A DNA stretch of 64,000 bases, from the NCBI GenBank assembly GCA_016432725.1, contig JACJDG010000002.1, positions 1 to 64,000 of the forward strand, in the 5' to 3' direction. The notes beneath the pieces were generated by a model. It worked only from the letters and a program-made list of their open reading frames with translations. It made no database searches and was not told the origin of the DNA. This DNA comes from Streptomyces sp. DHE7-1. Lineage in GTDB: Bacteria; Actinomycetota; Actinomycetes; Streptomycetales; Streptomycetaceae. The position numbers and the translations under genes are program-made. Shown one piece after another: positions 41,019-49,718 of the stretch. Position 1 is the stretch's first letter. Every line of letters begins with the position of its first letter.

Positions 41019-41209
41019 AATGATCTTGAGAGTGGATTACTGGCGAATGGCACAAACCCATCCGGGCGTGGCCGAATTAGATGTCCCGTGTTGCGCGGTC
41101 CGGGAGCAGCCGGGAGGCGCTACTGGTGAAGCGGGGCGGGAGCGAGGGTGATGGCCATCCAGGGCACGGCGGCTTCACGGAAGCTGTGCCCGACAGGATC
41201 AAGGCCGCT

Positions 41210-41300
41210 CTACTCGGTGAGACTGAAGCACGCCACCATGATCATTTCCGAGCCTTCGGCGACGGAGACCAGGTGGGTCCCGCAGCGCGGACAGAAGCCG
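41210..41300 (-). pseudogene. C-terminal fragment with a CxxC site (GFA-like)
   Basis: The frame reads LHRGFCPRCGTHLVSVAEGS, then EMIMVACFSLTE and stop. RGFCPRCGTHL resembles the zinc site of GFA/CENP-V-type proteins. Upstream the frame is broken, so this is a remnant at best. Confidence 0.3.
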
Positions 41301-41430
41301 CGGTGCAGGGTCGGCCAGAACGGCTGTCACTCCGGCGTGCTCAGCGGACACCGCCGCAGAACGCGGCCCTTGGCCGAGCTTCATCTACGCGGATGATCTA
41401 CACCACTCCGGCCCGGCCACGGGCCACGTT

Positions 41431-42060
41431 CTACGGGCGGCGGGCCAGCAGGTGGGTGTCGAGGAAGCCCCGCTCGGTCGCTGGGTCGTGGAGCAGCCGA
41501 GCCACCGTAATGAGTCCGGCACCGGCCAGCAACTCGGCAAACTGCTCCGCCGGCCAGCTATAGGCGGGTGCCACCTTATGGTCGAAGCGGACCGGCTCAG
41601 GCCCTTCGGTTCCGAAGAAGGACACCAAGAGCAGGCCCCCTGGTGCCAGGACACGCATCTGCTCAACGAGCAGCGCGGGCAGCTCTTCAGGTGGGGTATG
41701 GATCATCGAGTAGTGGGCGAGCACTCCGCCGAGTGCGCCGTCGTCGACCGGCAGGGCCTCCATCCGCGCTTCGTCGAACCGCAGCGCTGGCTGGGTCCGC
41801 CGAGCGTGGTCGACCATGGCCGGGGAGAGGTCGATCCCGAAGGCGTCCAACCCCAGATCGTGGAGCATGGCCGTCAAATGACCGGGTCCGCACCCGACGT
41901 CGGCTACCCGCAGGTTCCCCGTGTCACGCACGAGCTCCGCGAAGGTGCCGATCATGTTCCGTGCGAATGGCCGCGTCTCCAACCGACTAGTGAACATCGA
42001 CGCATAGAGTTCGACGACCCCGTCGTAGGCCGCCCTGGTCTCGTCCTGGTGTCTTAACAC
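41431..42060 (-). CDS. class I SAM-dependent methyltransferase
   Basis: Motif I for S-adenosylmethionine binding is VADVGCGPGHLT, followed by FGIDLSPAMVDHARR, the acidic residue for the ribose, and VLAPGGLLLVSFF late in the fold. This is the small-molecule methyltransferase pattern (Methyltransf_11 type). GTG 42060 (VLRHQDETRAAYDGVVELY) is the most likely start, though its ribosome binding site is weak; the frame stays open further upstream. The substrate cannot be inferred. It is a single gene without an operon. Confidence 0.7.
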   Translation of the reverse strand: MLRHQDETRAAYDGVVELYASMFTSRLETRPFARNMIGTFAELVRDTGNLRVADVGCGPGHLTAMLHDLGLDAFGIDLSPAMVDHARRTQPALRFDEARMEALPVDDGALGGVLAHYSMIHTPPEELPALLVEQMRVLAPGGLLLVSFFGTEGPEPVRFDHKVAPAYSWPAEQFAELLAGAGLITVARLLHDPATERGFLDTHLLARRP

Positions 42061-42385
42061 GGGCAGGAAACTAACACCCGCGCCATTTGCAGCCGTTCTC
42101 CGGCCCCATACCGGCCCTTCCTCTCGGACTGCTCGTCCCGTCCCCGAGTAGGACATCCCTGGTAGTTCGGAGAAGGCAGCTGCCGATGGTGCGTGGCGGT
42201 GCTGGCGCAGCGCACTTGTTCCGGAGATGCGGTATTCCGGTGTAGGGCCGCCACAGGAACCCACCTACGGCCTGCTCCCTGCTACCGCCGGCGGGGCACC
42301 TTCACTCACCACGCGCCAGGACCGGACTTCGTCGTGAGGAGGCAAGACACCGGCGTCCCTGGGGCCGATGCGATAGCGTGCATTT

Positions 42386-42853
42386 GTGAGCCTTGAAGAC
42401 GCTGCCCGCAGATTGGCTAATGAACAGCGGAGCAAGGACACTGCAGCGGCGACTGCTACAGAGGCGCGTCGAGCACGCGTGGTCACGCCTACGCCCGAGG
42501 GCCTGGAGTTCGTGGGCTTCTGCCGCAACCACGGGGTGGCCCTGGTGCCGATAAGGGGCTTTCGACAGAAGCGCTGGAGCGGCAAGACCGTCACGACCAC
42601 CGTGGGGCGCGGCTGGCCACTCGACGTCTGGGAAGGCGATTCACGGGGAGGTCTGTACCTGTGCGTCTGGGAGGATGGCACCGTCGTCACCGTGACCGGC
42701 CACGGTCCGTTCACGCTGTGTGAACAAGTAGATCCGATGGATCTCCCACGGTGGTCTATCTTGCATAGCCCCTCGTTGGCGGACCTCCCCGCAAGGACGG
42801 CAGGCAACATCTTGATCAAGAAGGAGAACGGCGCGCTGAAACCGCCGTTCTAG
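42386..42853 (+). CDS. hypothetical protein, 155 aa, ending at an IS630 insertion
   Basis: Starts at GTG 42386 (MSLEDAARRLANEQRSKDTA). The centre has alternating strands (GLEFVGFCRNHGVALVPIRG, VWEDGTVVTVTGHGPFTL) and looks like a small beta-rich domain. Its stop TAG uses the TA target site of the following IS630 element. The same TAG is recreated after the element, so the protein end is unchanged by the insertion. No domain recognised. Confidence 0.5.
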   Translation: MSLEDAARRLANEQRSKDTAAATATEARRARVVTPTPEGLEFVGFCRNHGVALVPIRGFRQKRWSGKTVTTTVGRGWPLDVWEGDSRGGLYLCVWEDGTVVTVTGHGPFTLCEQVDPMDLPRWSILHSPSLADLPARTAGNILIKKENGALKPPF

Positions 42854-43980
42854 TGTTCTGAGTCGGGAATTCCATTCAGATGTATAGGCTTGCCCTATGG
42901 CACGGATGGGGCGGCCGAAGGCCGAGTTGACGCTGTCGGACGAGGAACGAGCCGCGCTCGAGGAGTGGGTGCGGCGTCGTTCCACGCCGCAGGCGTGGGC
43001 CTTGCGGTGTCGGATCGTCCTGGCCTGTGCAGCCGGTGCGTCGAACAAGGATGTTGCGGAGCAGTTGGGCTCGATGCCTCATGCGGTGGGCCGCTGGCGG
43101 GCCCGGTTCGTGCAGTACCGGATCGCCGGGCTGGGTGACATGCCGCGTCCGGGCGGCCCCAGGACCGTGACGGACGAGCAGGTCGCCGCGGTGGTCACCA
43201 GGACACTGGAATCCACTCCGAAGGACGCGACGCACTGGTCGACAAGGTCGATGGCGAAGGAGATGGCCTCTCGCAGTCGTCGGTGTCACGGATCTGGCGG
43301 GCGTTCGGCCTGCAGCCGCACCGGTCGCAGACCTTCAAGCTGTCGACCGATCCGTACTTCGTCGACAAGGTCCACGATGTCGTGGGCCTGTATCTGGACC
43401 CGCCCGAGCGGGCCCTGGTGTTCTGCGTCGACGAGAAGTCGCAGATCCAGGCGCTGGACCGGTCCCAGCCCGTGCTGCCGATGATGCCCGGGGTTCCTCA
43501 ACGGACGACCCACGACTACGTCCGGGCCGGCACCACCACTCTGTTCGCCGCCCTCGAGGTCGCCACCGGCAAAGTGATCGGCTCCCTGCACCGCAGACAT
43601 CGGGCCGAGGAGTTCAAGAAGTTCCTGGTCAAGCTCGACAAAGAGGTGCCCGCCGGCCTGGACGTCCATCTCATCTGTGACAACTACGCCACCCACAAGA
43701 CGCCCGCGATCAAGAAGTGGCTGCTGGCCCATCCCCGGTTCCATCTGCACTTCACGCCGACCGGCTCGTCCTGGCTGAACCTCGTCGAGCGCTGGTTCGC
43801 CGAACTGACCAACAAGCGGATACGGCGAGGCGTCCACCGGTCCGTTCAGGCTCTGGAGAAGGACATCCGCAACTGGATCGCCGCCTGGAACACCCCAAAC
43901 CCTACGTCTGGACGAAGACCGCGGACGAGATCCTCGAACGCCTCGCCAGCTATCTGAACAGAATTCCCGACTCAGAACAC
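42853..43980 (+). mobile_element. IS630-family element
   Basis: Perfect 20-bp terminal inverted repeats (GTGTTCTGAGTCGGGAATTC at 42853 and its complement ending at 43980). TA target duplication at 42851-42852 and 43981-43982. Confidence 0.9.
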
Positions 43981-43983
43981 TAG
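42897..43983 (+). CDS. IS630-family transposase, frameshifted
   Basis: The helix-turn-helix front (MARMGRPKAELTLSDEERAA, then ASNKDVAEQLGSM) is followed by the DDE core: VFCVDEKSQIQALD with the first Asp, HLICDNYATHK with the second and SSWLNLVERWF with the Glu. The frame changes near 43280 (MAKEM to LSQSSVSRIWRAF, one base) and near 43895 (AAWN to PKPYVWTKTADEIL). The two breaks could be sequencing errors in G or C runs. The stop lies just outside the inverted repeat. Confidence 0.75.
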
Positions 43984-44016
43984 GGCGTGTGTCGGAAGTG
44001 CTCTAGGTTGGCTGAC

Positions 44017-44538
44017 GTGAACGCGCAGGGGCGGAGTTACCGATATGTCGGACCGGTTGAGCTGAAGGCTGCGGTGCGGCCCGGTGACGGCGGCCGTCGG
44101 ATCGTCTCGGCAGCTGACTTTGGTAGCTGGATCGTGGAGCAATCGGCGGCGGAACTGACCGAGCCGTTCACCTTCGTGATCGATATGGATGGTGTGCTCC
44201 GGCTGGCCCCGCGGCGAAGTGAGCACGTGGCCTGTGCCGGCGGAGACATGGTTCTGAGTGCCGGCGAGATCAGCTTCATGCGTGAGGCAGACCGGTGGAC
44301 CGTGAGCGAGGTCAGCAACCAGTCCACCGGGTACTGCCCGGACGTTACCTCCTGGGCGGAGGTCGCCCAGGCTCTGGATGCTGTAGACCTCCGGCGGCCT
44401 CCCGGCTTCACCCACGAGGTTGCATTCCGGCGGTGCCCCGACTGCCAGGAGCACAACATCGTGCGTGAGGACGACTTCATCTGCGTCTTCTGCGGCAGCG
44501 ATCTGCCCGCTACGTGGAACGTGGATCCCACCGCGTGA
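44017..44538 (+). CDS. hypothetical protein with a C-terminal zinc ribbon
   Basis: GTG 44017 gives MNAQGRSYRYVGPVELKAAV and a globular part of about 130 residues, then RRCPDCQEHNIVREDD and FICVFCGSDLP. The two CxxC pairs form a zinc ribbon at the C-terminus. The frame is intact over 173 residues. It begins directly after the IS630 element, which sits between it and the gene at 42386; the two may once have been neighbours in an operon. Function unknown. Confidence 0.55.
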   Translation: MNAQGRSYRYVGPVELKAAVRPGDGGRRIVSAADFGSWIVEQSAAELTEPFTFVIDMDGVLRLAPRRSEHVACAGGDMVLSAGEISFMREADRWTVSEVSNQSTGYCPDVTSWAEVAQALDAVDLRRPPGFTHEVAFRRCPDCQEHNIVREDDFICVFCGSDLPATWNVDPTA

Positions 44539-44548
44539 CGGCCGGGGG

Positions 44549-45384
44549 TCACAGCCACTCGATGATGGCAGCGACGAGCACGATCGCCTCGTAACGGACG
44601 GCGAGCTTGTCGTAGCGCGTGGCGACAGCACGGCGTCTCTTGAGCCGGTTGATCCCGCACTCGACCGCATGGCGCTCGCGGTAGTCGGCCGGGTCGAAGC
44701 GCGGAGGTCGGCCGCCGCGGGAGCCGAGCTTTTGGCGGTTACGTGCCTGGTCAGCCTTGTCCGGGATGGTGCACCGGATCCCGCAGCGGCGCAGATAGGC
44801 ACGGTTCTTGCGGGACGCGTACGCCTTGTCAGCCCGCACGCGATCGGGGCGGACGCGCGGTCGGCCCAGTCCGATGCGAGGCACACGAACCTTCTCCAGC
44901 ACGGGTTCGAACTGCGGCGAGTCTCCGCGCTGTCCTGCCATCACCACAAACGACATGGGCTTCTGACCTTGCTCGACGGCGAGGTGCAGCTTGGTGGTAA
45001 ACCCGCCGCGCGACCTTCCTAGCCCCTGATCACGGGGCTCGGTGAACACGCCACCTGGTGGTCACTTCTGCAGACCGCCCTGGTTGCGGGCCCCGGCCGC
45101 GTGCTGATGGGCGCGGCAGACGGTGGAGTCGACGTTCAGGTCCCACGTGATCTCGCCCTTCGCGTCGGCCAGCGCTGCCATCGGCGGAACAGGTCGTAGA
45201 CCCGGCCCCACGGCCCGTCGCCGACGGGCATGTCCCGCCACGGAACACCGGTACGGACCCGGAACCGTATGCCGTCGATCAACTGCCGCCGAGGCCAGAC
45301 GGGCGGCCGTCCCGCCCTGGCCCCCTTCGGCAACAACGGCTCCAGCACCGCCCACTGCTCGTCCGCGAGATCTCCCCGCCCCAT
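44549..45384 (-). CDS. IS5-family transposase (second type), frameshifted
   Basis: The start ([23 protein letters not shown] 45384) and DUF4096-like front are followed by a middle frame with the first catalytic Asp ([18 protein letters not shown]) and a third frame with [13 protein letters not shown] and [20 protein letters not shown], giving the second Asp and the Glu. This is the IS5/IS1031-like order. Frame breaks are near 45170 and 45060. I could not define its inverted repeats. It has cut the 3' end of the gene to its right. Confidence 0.7.
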
Positions 45385-45409
45385 GAACCGTGATCATTCA
45401 CAACTCAAG

Positions 45410-45830
45410 ATCCACTTTCGATACACGGCCTAACTGTCGCGCCCGGCAGGCCCATGTCTTCGAGCACTCGGAGGGGGACCATGCCCGACCCAGCCGCGAT
45501 TTCAACCGGATCGGCCCGGAATACTTCATCGCAAGGGCCATATTGATCAGGCGGGCTCGGAGATCATCCCAGCCACTCACGACAGCGATGGCAGGACTTA
45601 GACAGCAGGTGCTCCAGCACCTCCTGGAAGGGCAGCGTCACGGTGCAGTCCACGCTGGACAGCTCATGGCCCGTAGACGCCAGCTGCTCGGCCACAGCGA
45701 TTTCTGTCTCTACCCGAAGGTCTGCAGCCGCGTCTGCGAACTCCGCTTCGGCCACGCCTCCCCGCAAGATGCTGAGCCGCCCAAACAGCAGGGCTTTGAA
45801 GTACTCAAGAACCAACTTGGCTATTCCACC
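45410..45830 (-). pseudogene. unknown gene truncated by the IS5-type element
   Basis: A frame from about 45815 gives LVLEYFKALLFGRLSILRGG, then AEAEFADAAADLRVETEIAV and CTVTLPFQEVLEHLLSKS. A one-base shift near 45570 continues as WDDLRARLINMALAMKY, GPIRLKSRLG. The end runs into the IS5-type element. I do not recognise it; it lies in the same direction downstream of the TRADD-N-associated-type gene. Confidence 0.35.
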
Positions 45831-45984
45831 CCGGCATCATGTCGCACTGCTCTGGGTGGCGGCACCGACAGCCCTGTGTCCCTCGCGAGGGTTGACGAGC
45901 GGCACCTGCTGCACGGGGTCCGCTTCGGGCTGCCCCAAGTACTCGCGGACCGCACCATGGGCGCCGGCGGGGTCGGCGAGGCGG

Positions 45985-46863
45985 CTACTGCGTCTGCTGC
46001 TCCGGGACGCTGGCCTCAGCCTGAGCCGCCTTTCGGCGCTGACGCGGCTTGGGAGCACTGGCCTGCTGCGAGTTGGCGGAGCTCGCGATGCGGTGCATCT
46101 CCTTGCCGCTCTCCAGGACGTCGCTCAGGACCCGCACCAGGTTCTCGTTTTGGAGATCGCTGTCTTTTGGCAGCTTGTCCGCGATGCGCTCAGCGGTGAG
46201 GAAGTAGCTGTTGAGGACGGGCTGGTTGAAGTACTGGTTGAGCTGCTGCAGGGCCCGCTCGTAGGTCTGCATGAAAGTGCGGCTGAGGTAGGCAGTAAAA
46301 GCGGTGCCGACCGCCGCAACCGAGCCGACGAAGAGCCGATCGCCCTGGGCGTTGAGATGCCAACCGGCGAGGAACGCGACAACCAGGACAATGATCCCGA
46401 CCCACATGGCAAGGCGGCTACTTCGGTAGGCCTTCGTCGCCTGATCGGTCGCGATCCCGTGGTACTTGTCCAGCAGAACTCGGTTGAAGTTGACGAGACT
46501 GGGCAGCTCCATCTTCTCTGCAAGCCGGTCAGCCGCCGATTCAAGGGCATCGCGCTTCCGCTCGATCTCCTTGGCCTTGGCCTTCCTGAATCCCCAGAGC
46601 ACCCACACCACACTCATAAGCAGTAGGGCTAGTGCGATCAAGACGCCAGGCCACATCCAGGCTGGAACAGGGGCAGAGGCTGAGGCAGCCTTCGTGCTGT
46701 GGCCCGGCGAGAAGATGGCCCCCACACCGGCGACCACACCAGCAATCGCAGCGCCGGAGGCCATCAGCTCAGAAGCGGCCAGGTCTCCGCGTAGCCTCGC
46801 CAGGCCCGCACGCACGCCTCTGACCGGCTTCTCCGAGGTTCCGGACTGACCATCCCCACTCAT
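45985..46863 (-). CDS. TRADD-N-associated-type membrane protein, 292 aa
   Basis: The ATG at 46863 starts MSGDGQSGTSEKPVRGVRAG. The product has an early hydrophobic segment (SGAAIAGVVAGVGAIFS), a second near residue 70 (WPGVLIALALLLMSVVWVLW), a charged helix (EIERKRDALESAADRLAEK), and then LLDKYHGIATDQATKAYRSS followed by two membrane helices (AMWVGIIVLVVAFLAG and LFVGSVAAVGTAFTAYLS). The YHxxATxQAxxxYRSS box before a membrane pair is what I associate with the TRADD-N-associated 2TM domain of bacterial conflict systems. That link is from memory of the family. The C-terminus is Lys/Arg/Gln rich. The frame is intact. Confidence 0.5.
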   Translation of the reverse strand: MSGDGQSGTSEKPVRGVRAGLARLRGDLAASELMASGAAIAGVVAGVGAIFSPGHSTKAASASAPVPAWMWPGVLIALALLLMSVVWVLWGFRKAKAKEIERKRDALESAADRLAEKMELPSLVNFNRVLLDKYHGIATDQATKAYRSSRLAMWVGIIVLVVAFLAGWHLNAQGDRLFVGSVAAVGTAFTAYLSRTFMQTYERALQQLNQYFNQPVLNSYFLTAERIADKLPKDSDLQNENLVRVLSDVLESGKEMHRIASSANSQQASAPKPRQRRKAAQAEASVPEQQTQ

Positions 46864-46929
46864 TCGTCCCCCAACTCACGTACCGGAACGTCAGATGATA
46901 GAGGTAAAGCTGACACGCCCCGCCACCAC

Positions 46930-47056
46930 TGGAGCCTCGGGTGCAGGCCACCTACGTGCACGACGCAACATCCGTACAGATGTGGTGCTGGACCGACGGC
47001 ACGGCTCCGGACGGTTACCCGGCCGACAACAGACACTGGTTCCAGCGACTCAGACG
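46930..47056 (+). pseudogene. fragment of a secreted SH3-like protein
   Basis: A plus-strand frame reads QATYVHDATSVQMWCWTDGT, APDGYPADNRHWFQRL. The W-C-x-D...RWF pattern resembles the SH3-like tails of small secreted Streptomyces proteins. It has no start and runs into the CRISPR-like repeat at 47057. Confidence 0.3.
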
Positions 47057-47084
47057 GGACCATCCCCGCCGGTGCGGGAGCAGT
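47057..47084. repeat. orphan CRISPR-like repeat of a different I-E type
   Basis: The sequence GGGACCATCCCCGCCGGTGC followed by GGGAGCAG has the hairpin and flanks of a Streptomyces type I-E repeat (form GGGACCATCCCCG...GAGCAC), different from arrays 1-3. No second copy is found 61 nt away on either side. It lies next to the broken end of an IS5 copy. Confidence 0.45.
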
Positions 47085-47120
47085 GTGCCGAGGTGGTGGA
47101 GCGGATAGAAGGTCCGGCCA

Positions 47121-47875
47121 ATGGTGCGCTCGACGACCCATCGGTGTACTCCGAGGCCGGAGCCGTGCGGGATACCGCGGCGGGCGATCACCGGTTTGAT
47201 GCCCTGGGTCCAGACGAGCCGGCGGTACTTGTCGTGGTCGTAGCCGCGGTCGCCGAGCAGAACGTCGGGCCGTCTGCGCGGTCGGCCGACCAGGCCCGGG
47301 ACCGAGGGGACCTTGGCGAGGAGCGGTAGCAGTTGCGTGACGTCGTTGCGGTTCCCGCCGGTCAGTGACACCGCGAGCGGGATGCCCTGGCCGTCGGTGA
47401 GGACGTGGTGCTTGCTGCCCGGCCGTGCGCGGTCGACCGGACTGGGTCCGCTTTTGGGCCCCGTCGAGCCGCCCGCACGCGGCTGGAGTCGATCACCGCC
47501 CGCGACCAGTCGAGCTGCTTCGCCGCCCGCAGCTTCGACAGCAGGACGACATGGAGCCTGTCCCACACACCGGCCTCGTTCCACGCAGCCAGCCGGCGCC
47601 AGCACGTCATGCCGGACCCGTAGCCGAGCTCCTGAGGCAGGTACTCCCACTGGATCCCTGTGTGCAGGACGAACAGGATCCCGCACATAGCCTGCCGGTC
47701 GGGAACTCGCGGCCATCCCGCTACCAGCTTCGGACCCGGATCCGGTAACAACGGCTCGATCAACGACCACAGTTCGTCCGACACGACCCACGGTCGCGAG
47801 TTCCTCTTCCCCACGAACGACCCAACGAGCATCCAGGCCGACAGCCACATCATCAGCGACTTCTGTTAGGACCTC
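47121..47875 (-). mobile_element. truncated second copy of the IS5-family element
   Basis: Nearly identical to 36150-37035 but inverted. The start-side end is intact (TTAGGACCTC then TTA at 47876-47878). The copy stops inside the transposase after VVERTI, at 47121, so the last 130 or so bp and the other inverted repeat are missing. The CCAAAAG slippery site is preserved. Confidence 0.85.
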
Positions 47876-47894
47876 TTAGCTGAGGGCCTTTGGT

Positions 47895-47939
47895 CGGCCG
47901 GTGCCCTTGCCACCGGCTCAGCGGATTGGGCACCGGCCG
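47895..47939. terminator. hairpin terminator
   Basis: A perfect 12-bp stem (CGGCCGGTGCCC at 47895-47906 with 47928-47939) lies downstream of the YaaC-like gene and next to the IS5 end. Confidence 0.5.
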
Positions 47940-48072
47940 CTCTCGTCTACCAATACGCAGCACTCGCCGATAGCCTTCGGCCAGCCCCACATCCCGGGCG
48001 AATAGCCGGTGCCGCGTTCACGGCAAGTTCCTCCCCGATCGGCACCGAGGCCGGCGCTGTGCTGCCGCTGGA

Positions 48073-49104
48073 TCAGGTGCTCACGTCGGCGATGGTGTCC
48101 GCAATCAGGACGGGCAGGTGGTTGATAGCCCGCTCCAAGAGCCGCTCGATGGGGACCGCGTGCGGACTGTTGTCGACGTTGATGTGCTTGCCCCAGACTG
48201 CGGGGTCGTAGCGGGCGAGCATGGACAGCGTGTACAGCACAGCCCACCAGGCCATCAACGGGTGCAGATCTCGCTTCATCGAGCCCAGGACCGGCAGAAA
48301 GTACCGGCCTCCGGCGTAGCCGCGGGTCATGGTCCGCAGGTGGGCCTGCCGTTCGGCCATGGTCGCCATCCCATCGAAGCCCGTGCCCACGCCCTCGGGC
48401 ATCAGCCAGTTCATCGACAACTGGCCCCCGCCGTGGTCGTAACGGACGTAGTTCGGAAGCGCCGCCGCTCCCACATTTGAGTAGCTCTCGTGCTGGGCGA
48501 CAGCCGGGTACCCGGTCAGGAAGTCGTCCAGTGCCTCACGAGTGCCGGCCTTGACGACCCGGTCGGGAATGTTGCTCACCCAGACGCTGAGCAGGGAGTG
48601 GTCGCCTTCGTCGATGCTGCCCTCGCTTGTGTAGAGCGGGGTGAGCCGGTCTCTGGCGGTGAGCGGGTAGTGGAGGTTCGTCGGCAGCAGGTCCCAGATG
48701 TCTTCCAGGCGCAGCGAGTCCTTTTCCCACACAGGTGAGTCGAGGACCTCGCTAACCTTCACGAAGCTGCCCTGGGTGCCGGGCGGGTCGGTGCGGATCT
48801 CGATATCGGGGAAGGGCACATGGAACCCCTTGCTGCTGATCCCGTGGGCGGCGAGGCGCCAGTCCTCGCCCTCAAGGGACCGGGCTGCGGCCGTAATGGC
48901 GCGGCCAGCCTGGCTGAGGCCGTAGAAGGCCAGGATCGGGCTCGTGGCCGGGCCCACGACAGCGGCGGCACGGAACAGCTGCTGAGCCTGTTCCAGGGCT
49001 GCCGTATACGTCTTGCGCCGGGAGGCACTGCTAGCTCTGGCCGGTGGATTGGAACGGCTGGCCCGCAGCCGCTCCCACGCCTCATCCGCGTCGAGATCGC
49101 TCAT
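48073..49104 (-). CDS. YaaC-like protein, 343 aa
   Basis: The product starts MSDLDADEAWERLRASRSNP and contains AALEQAQQLFRAAAVVGPAT, SPILAFYGLSQAGRAITAAA, the helical front that marks YaaC-like proteins. Later parts include VWVSNIPDRVV and GYAGGRYFLPVLGSMKRDLHPLMAWWAVLYTL in two conserved blocks near residues 265-300. YaaC-like proteins have no firmly known activity; the helical domain has HEPN-like features. The frame is intact and the gene stands alone. Its position among defence genes makes a role in defence possible but unproven. Confidence 0.65.
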   Translation of the reverse strand: MSDLDADEAWERLRASRSNPPARASSASRRKTYTAALEQAQQLFRAAAVVGPATSPILAFYGLSQAGRAITAAARSLEGEDWRLAAHGISSKGFHVPFPDIEIRTDPPGTQGSFVKVSEVLDSPVWEKDSLRLEDIWDLLPTNLHYPLTARDRLTPLYTSEGSIDEGDHSLLSVWVSNIPDRVVKAGTREALDDFLTGYPAVAQHESYSNVGAAALPNYVRYDHGGGQLSMNWLMPEGVGTGFDGMATMAERQAHLRTMTRGYAGGRYFLPVLGSMKRDLHPLMAWWAVLYTLSMLARYDPAVWGKHINVDNSPHAVPIERLLERAINHLPVLIADTIADVST

Positions 49105-49256
49105 GGCCGGACGCTACCCGCTGTCGAGTTGGGCCCGCTGGGTGAATTTCCACCTCGCGTACGCGGCGGGGCCGACCGTGCGCACGGGGTCTGCACTGCT
49201 GGCCGGACGGGCAAGGCAGCACAGGCGACCGACCAGGCAGTGCGGGCTGGGACGGG
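49105..49256. other. intergenic gap
   Basis: No gene seen; the promoter of the YaaC-like gene should be here, since its start is at 49104. Confidence 0.3.
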
Positions 49257-49454
49257 TCAGTACCTCATGCAGGTAGAGGCGCGCAGGTAGGCGGCTTTGG
49301 TGTAGTGGGCGCCTGGTCCTGAGCGCAGATGCGCGGTGGTGGTGGCTTCGTACCCGCAGCCGGACGTGGAAGCCGGCGCCGGGCTGAGGAGCGCTACGCC
49401 GAGGGCTGCAGCTACCGTTGCGGGCGAGGGGGATCTTTGGCGTGGTCGGCCCAA
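49257..49454 (-). CDS. small secreted SH3-like protein, start uncertain
   Basis: The frame gives a hydrophobic signal-like stretch (ATVAAALGVALLSPAPAST) followed by CGYEATTTAHLRSGPGAHYT, KAAYLRASTCMRY, a very short SH3-like domain with two Cys. A TTG at 49454 is the only in-frame start found, so an indel near the front is likely. Expected outside the cell. Confidence 0.35.
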   Translation of the reverse strand: MGRPRQRSPSPATVAAALGVALLSPAPASTSGCGYEATTTAHLRSGPGAHYTKAAYLRASTCMRY

Positions 49455-49718
49455 CGGGCCGGCGGGCGGTCACGACACGCGCAGCTGTGACCTGTGACAG
49501 CGAAGCTGGACCGGCAGGGGCCTGAGCTGCGCGACCTCGATGTCCGGCTCGCCGGAGGACGAGCAAACGAGTTCGTCCGGGAGCCGCGTATCCGCCCGAA
49601 CCGGTGAGTAGCCGGGGCGGCGGCGGGGACAAACATCGCGACCGGGATCGGGGCGGTGAGGTCGATAGAGGTGACGACGGTGGTGGTCCGGCAGCGCGCG
49701 GGACCGTGTCGGGCGTGG

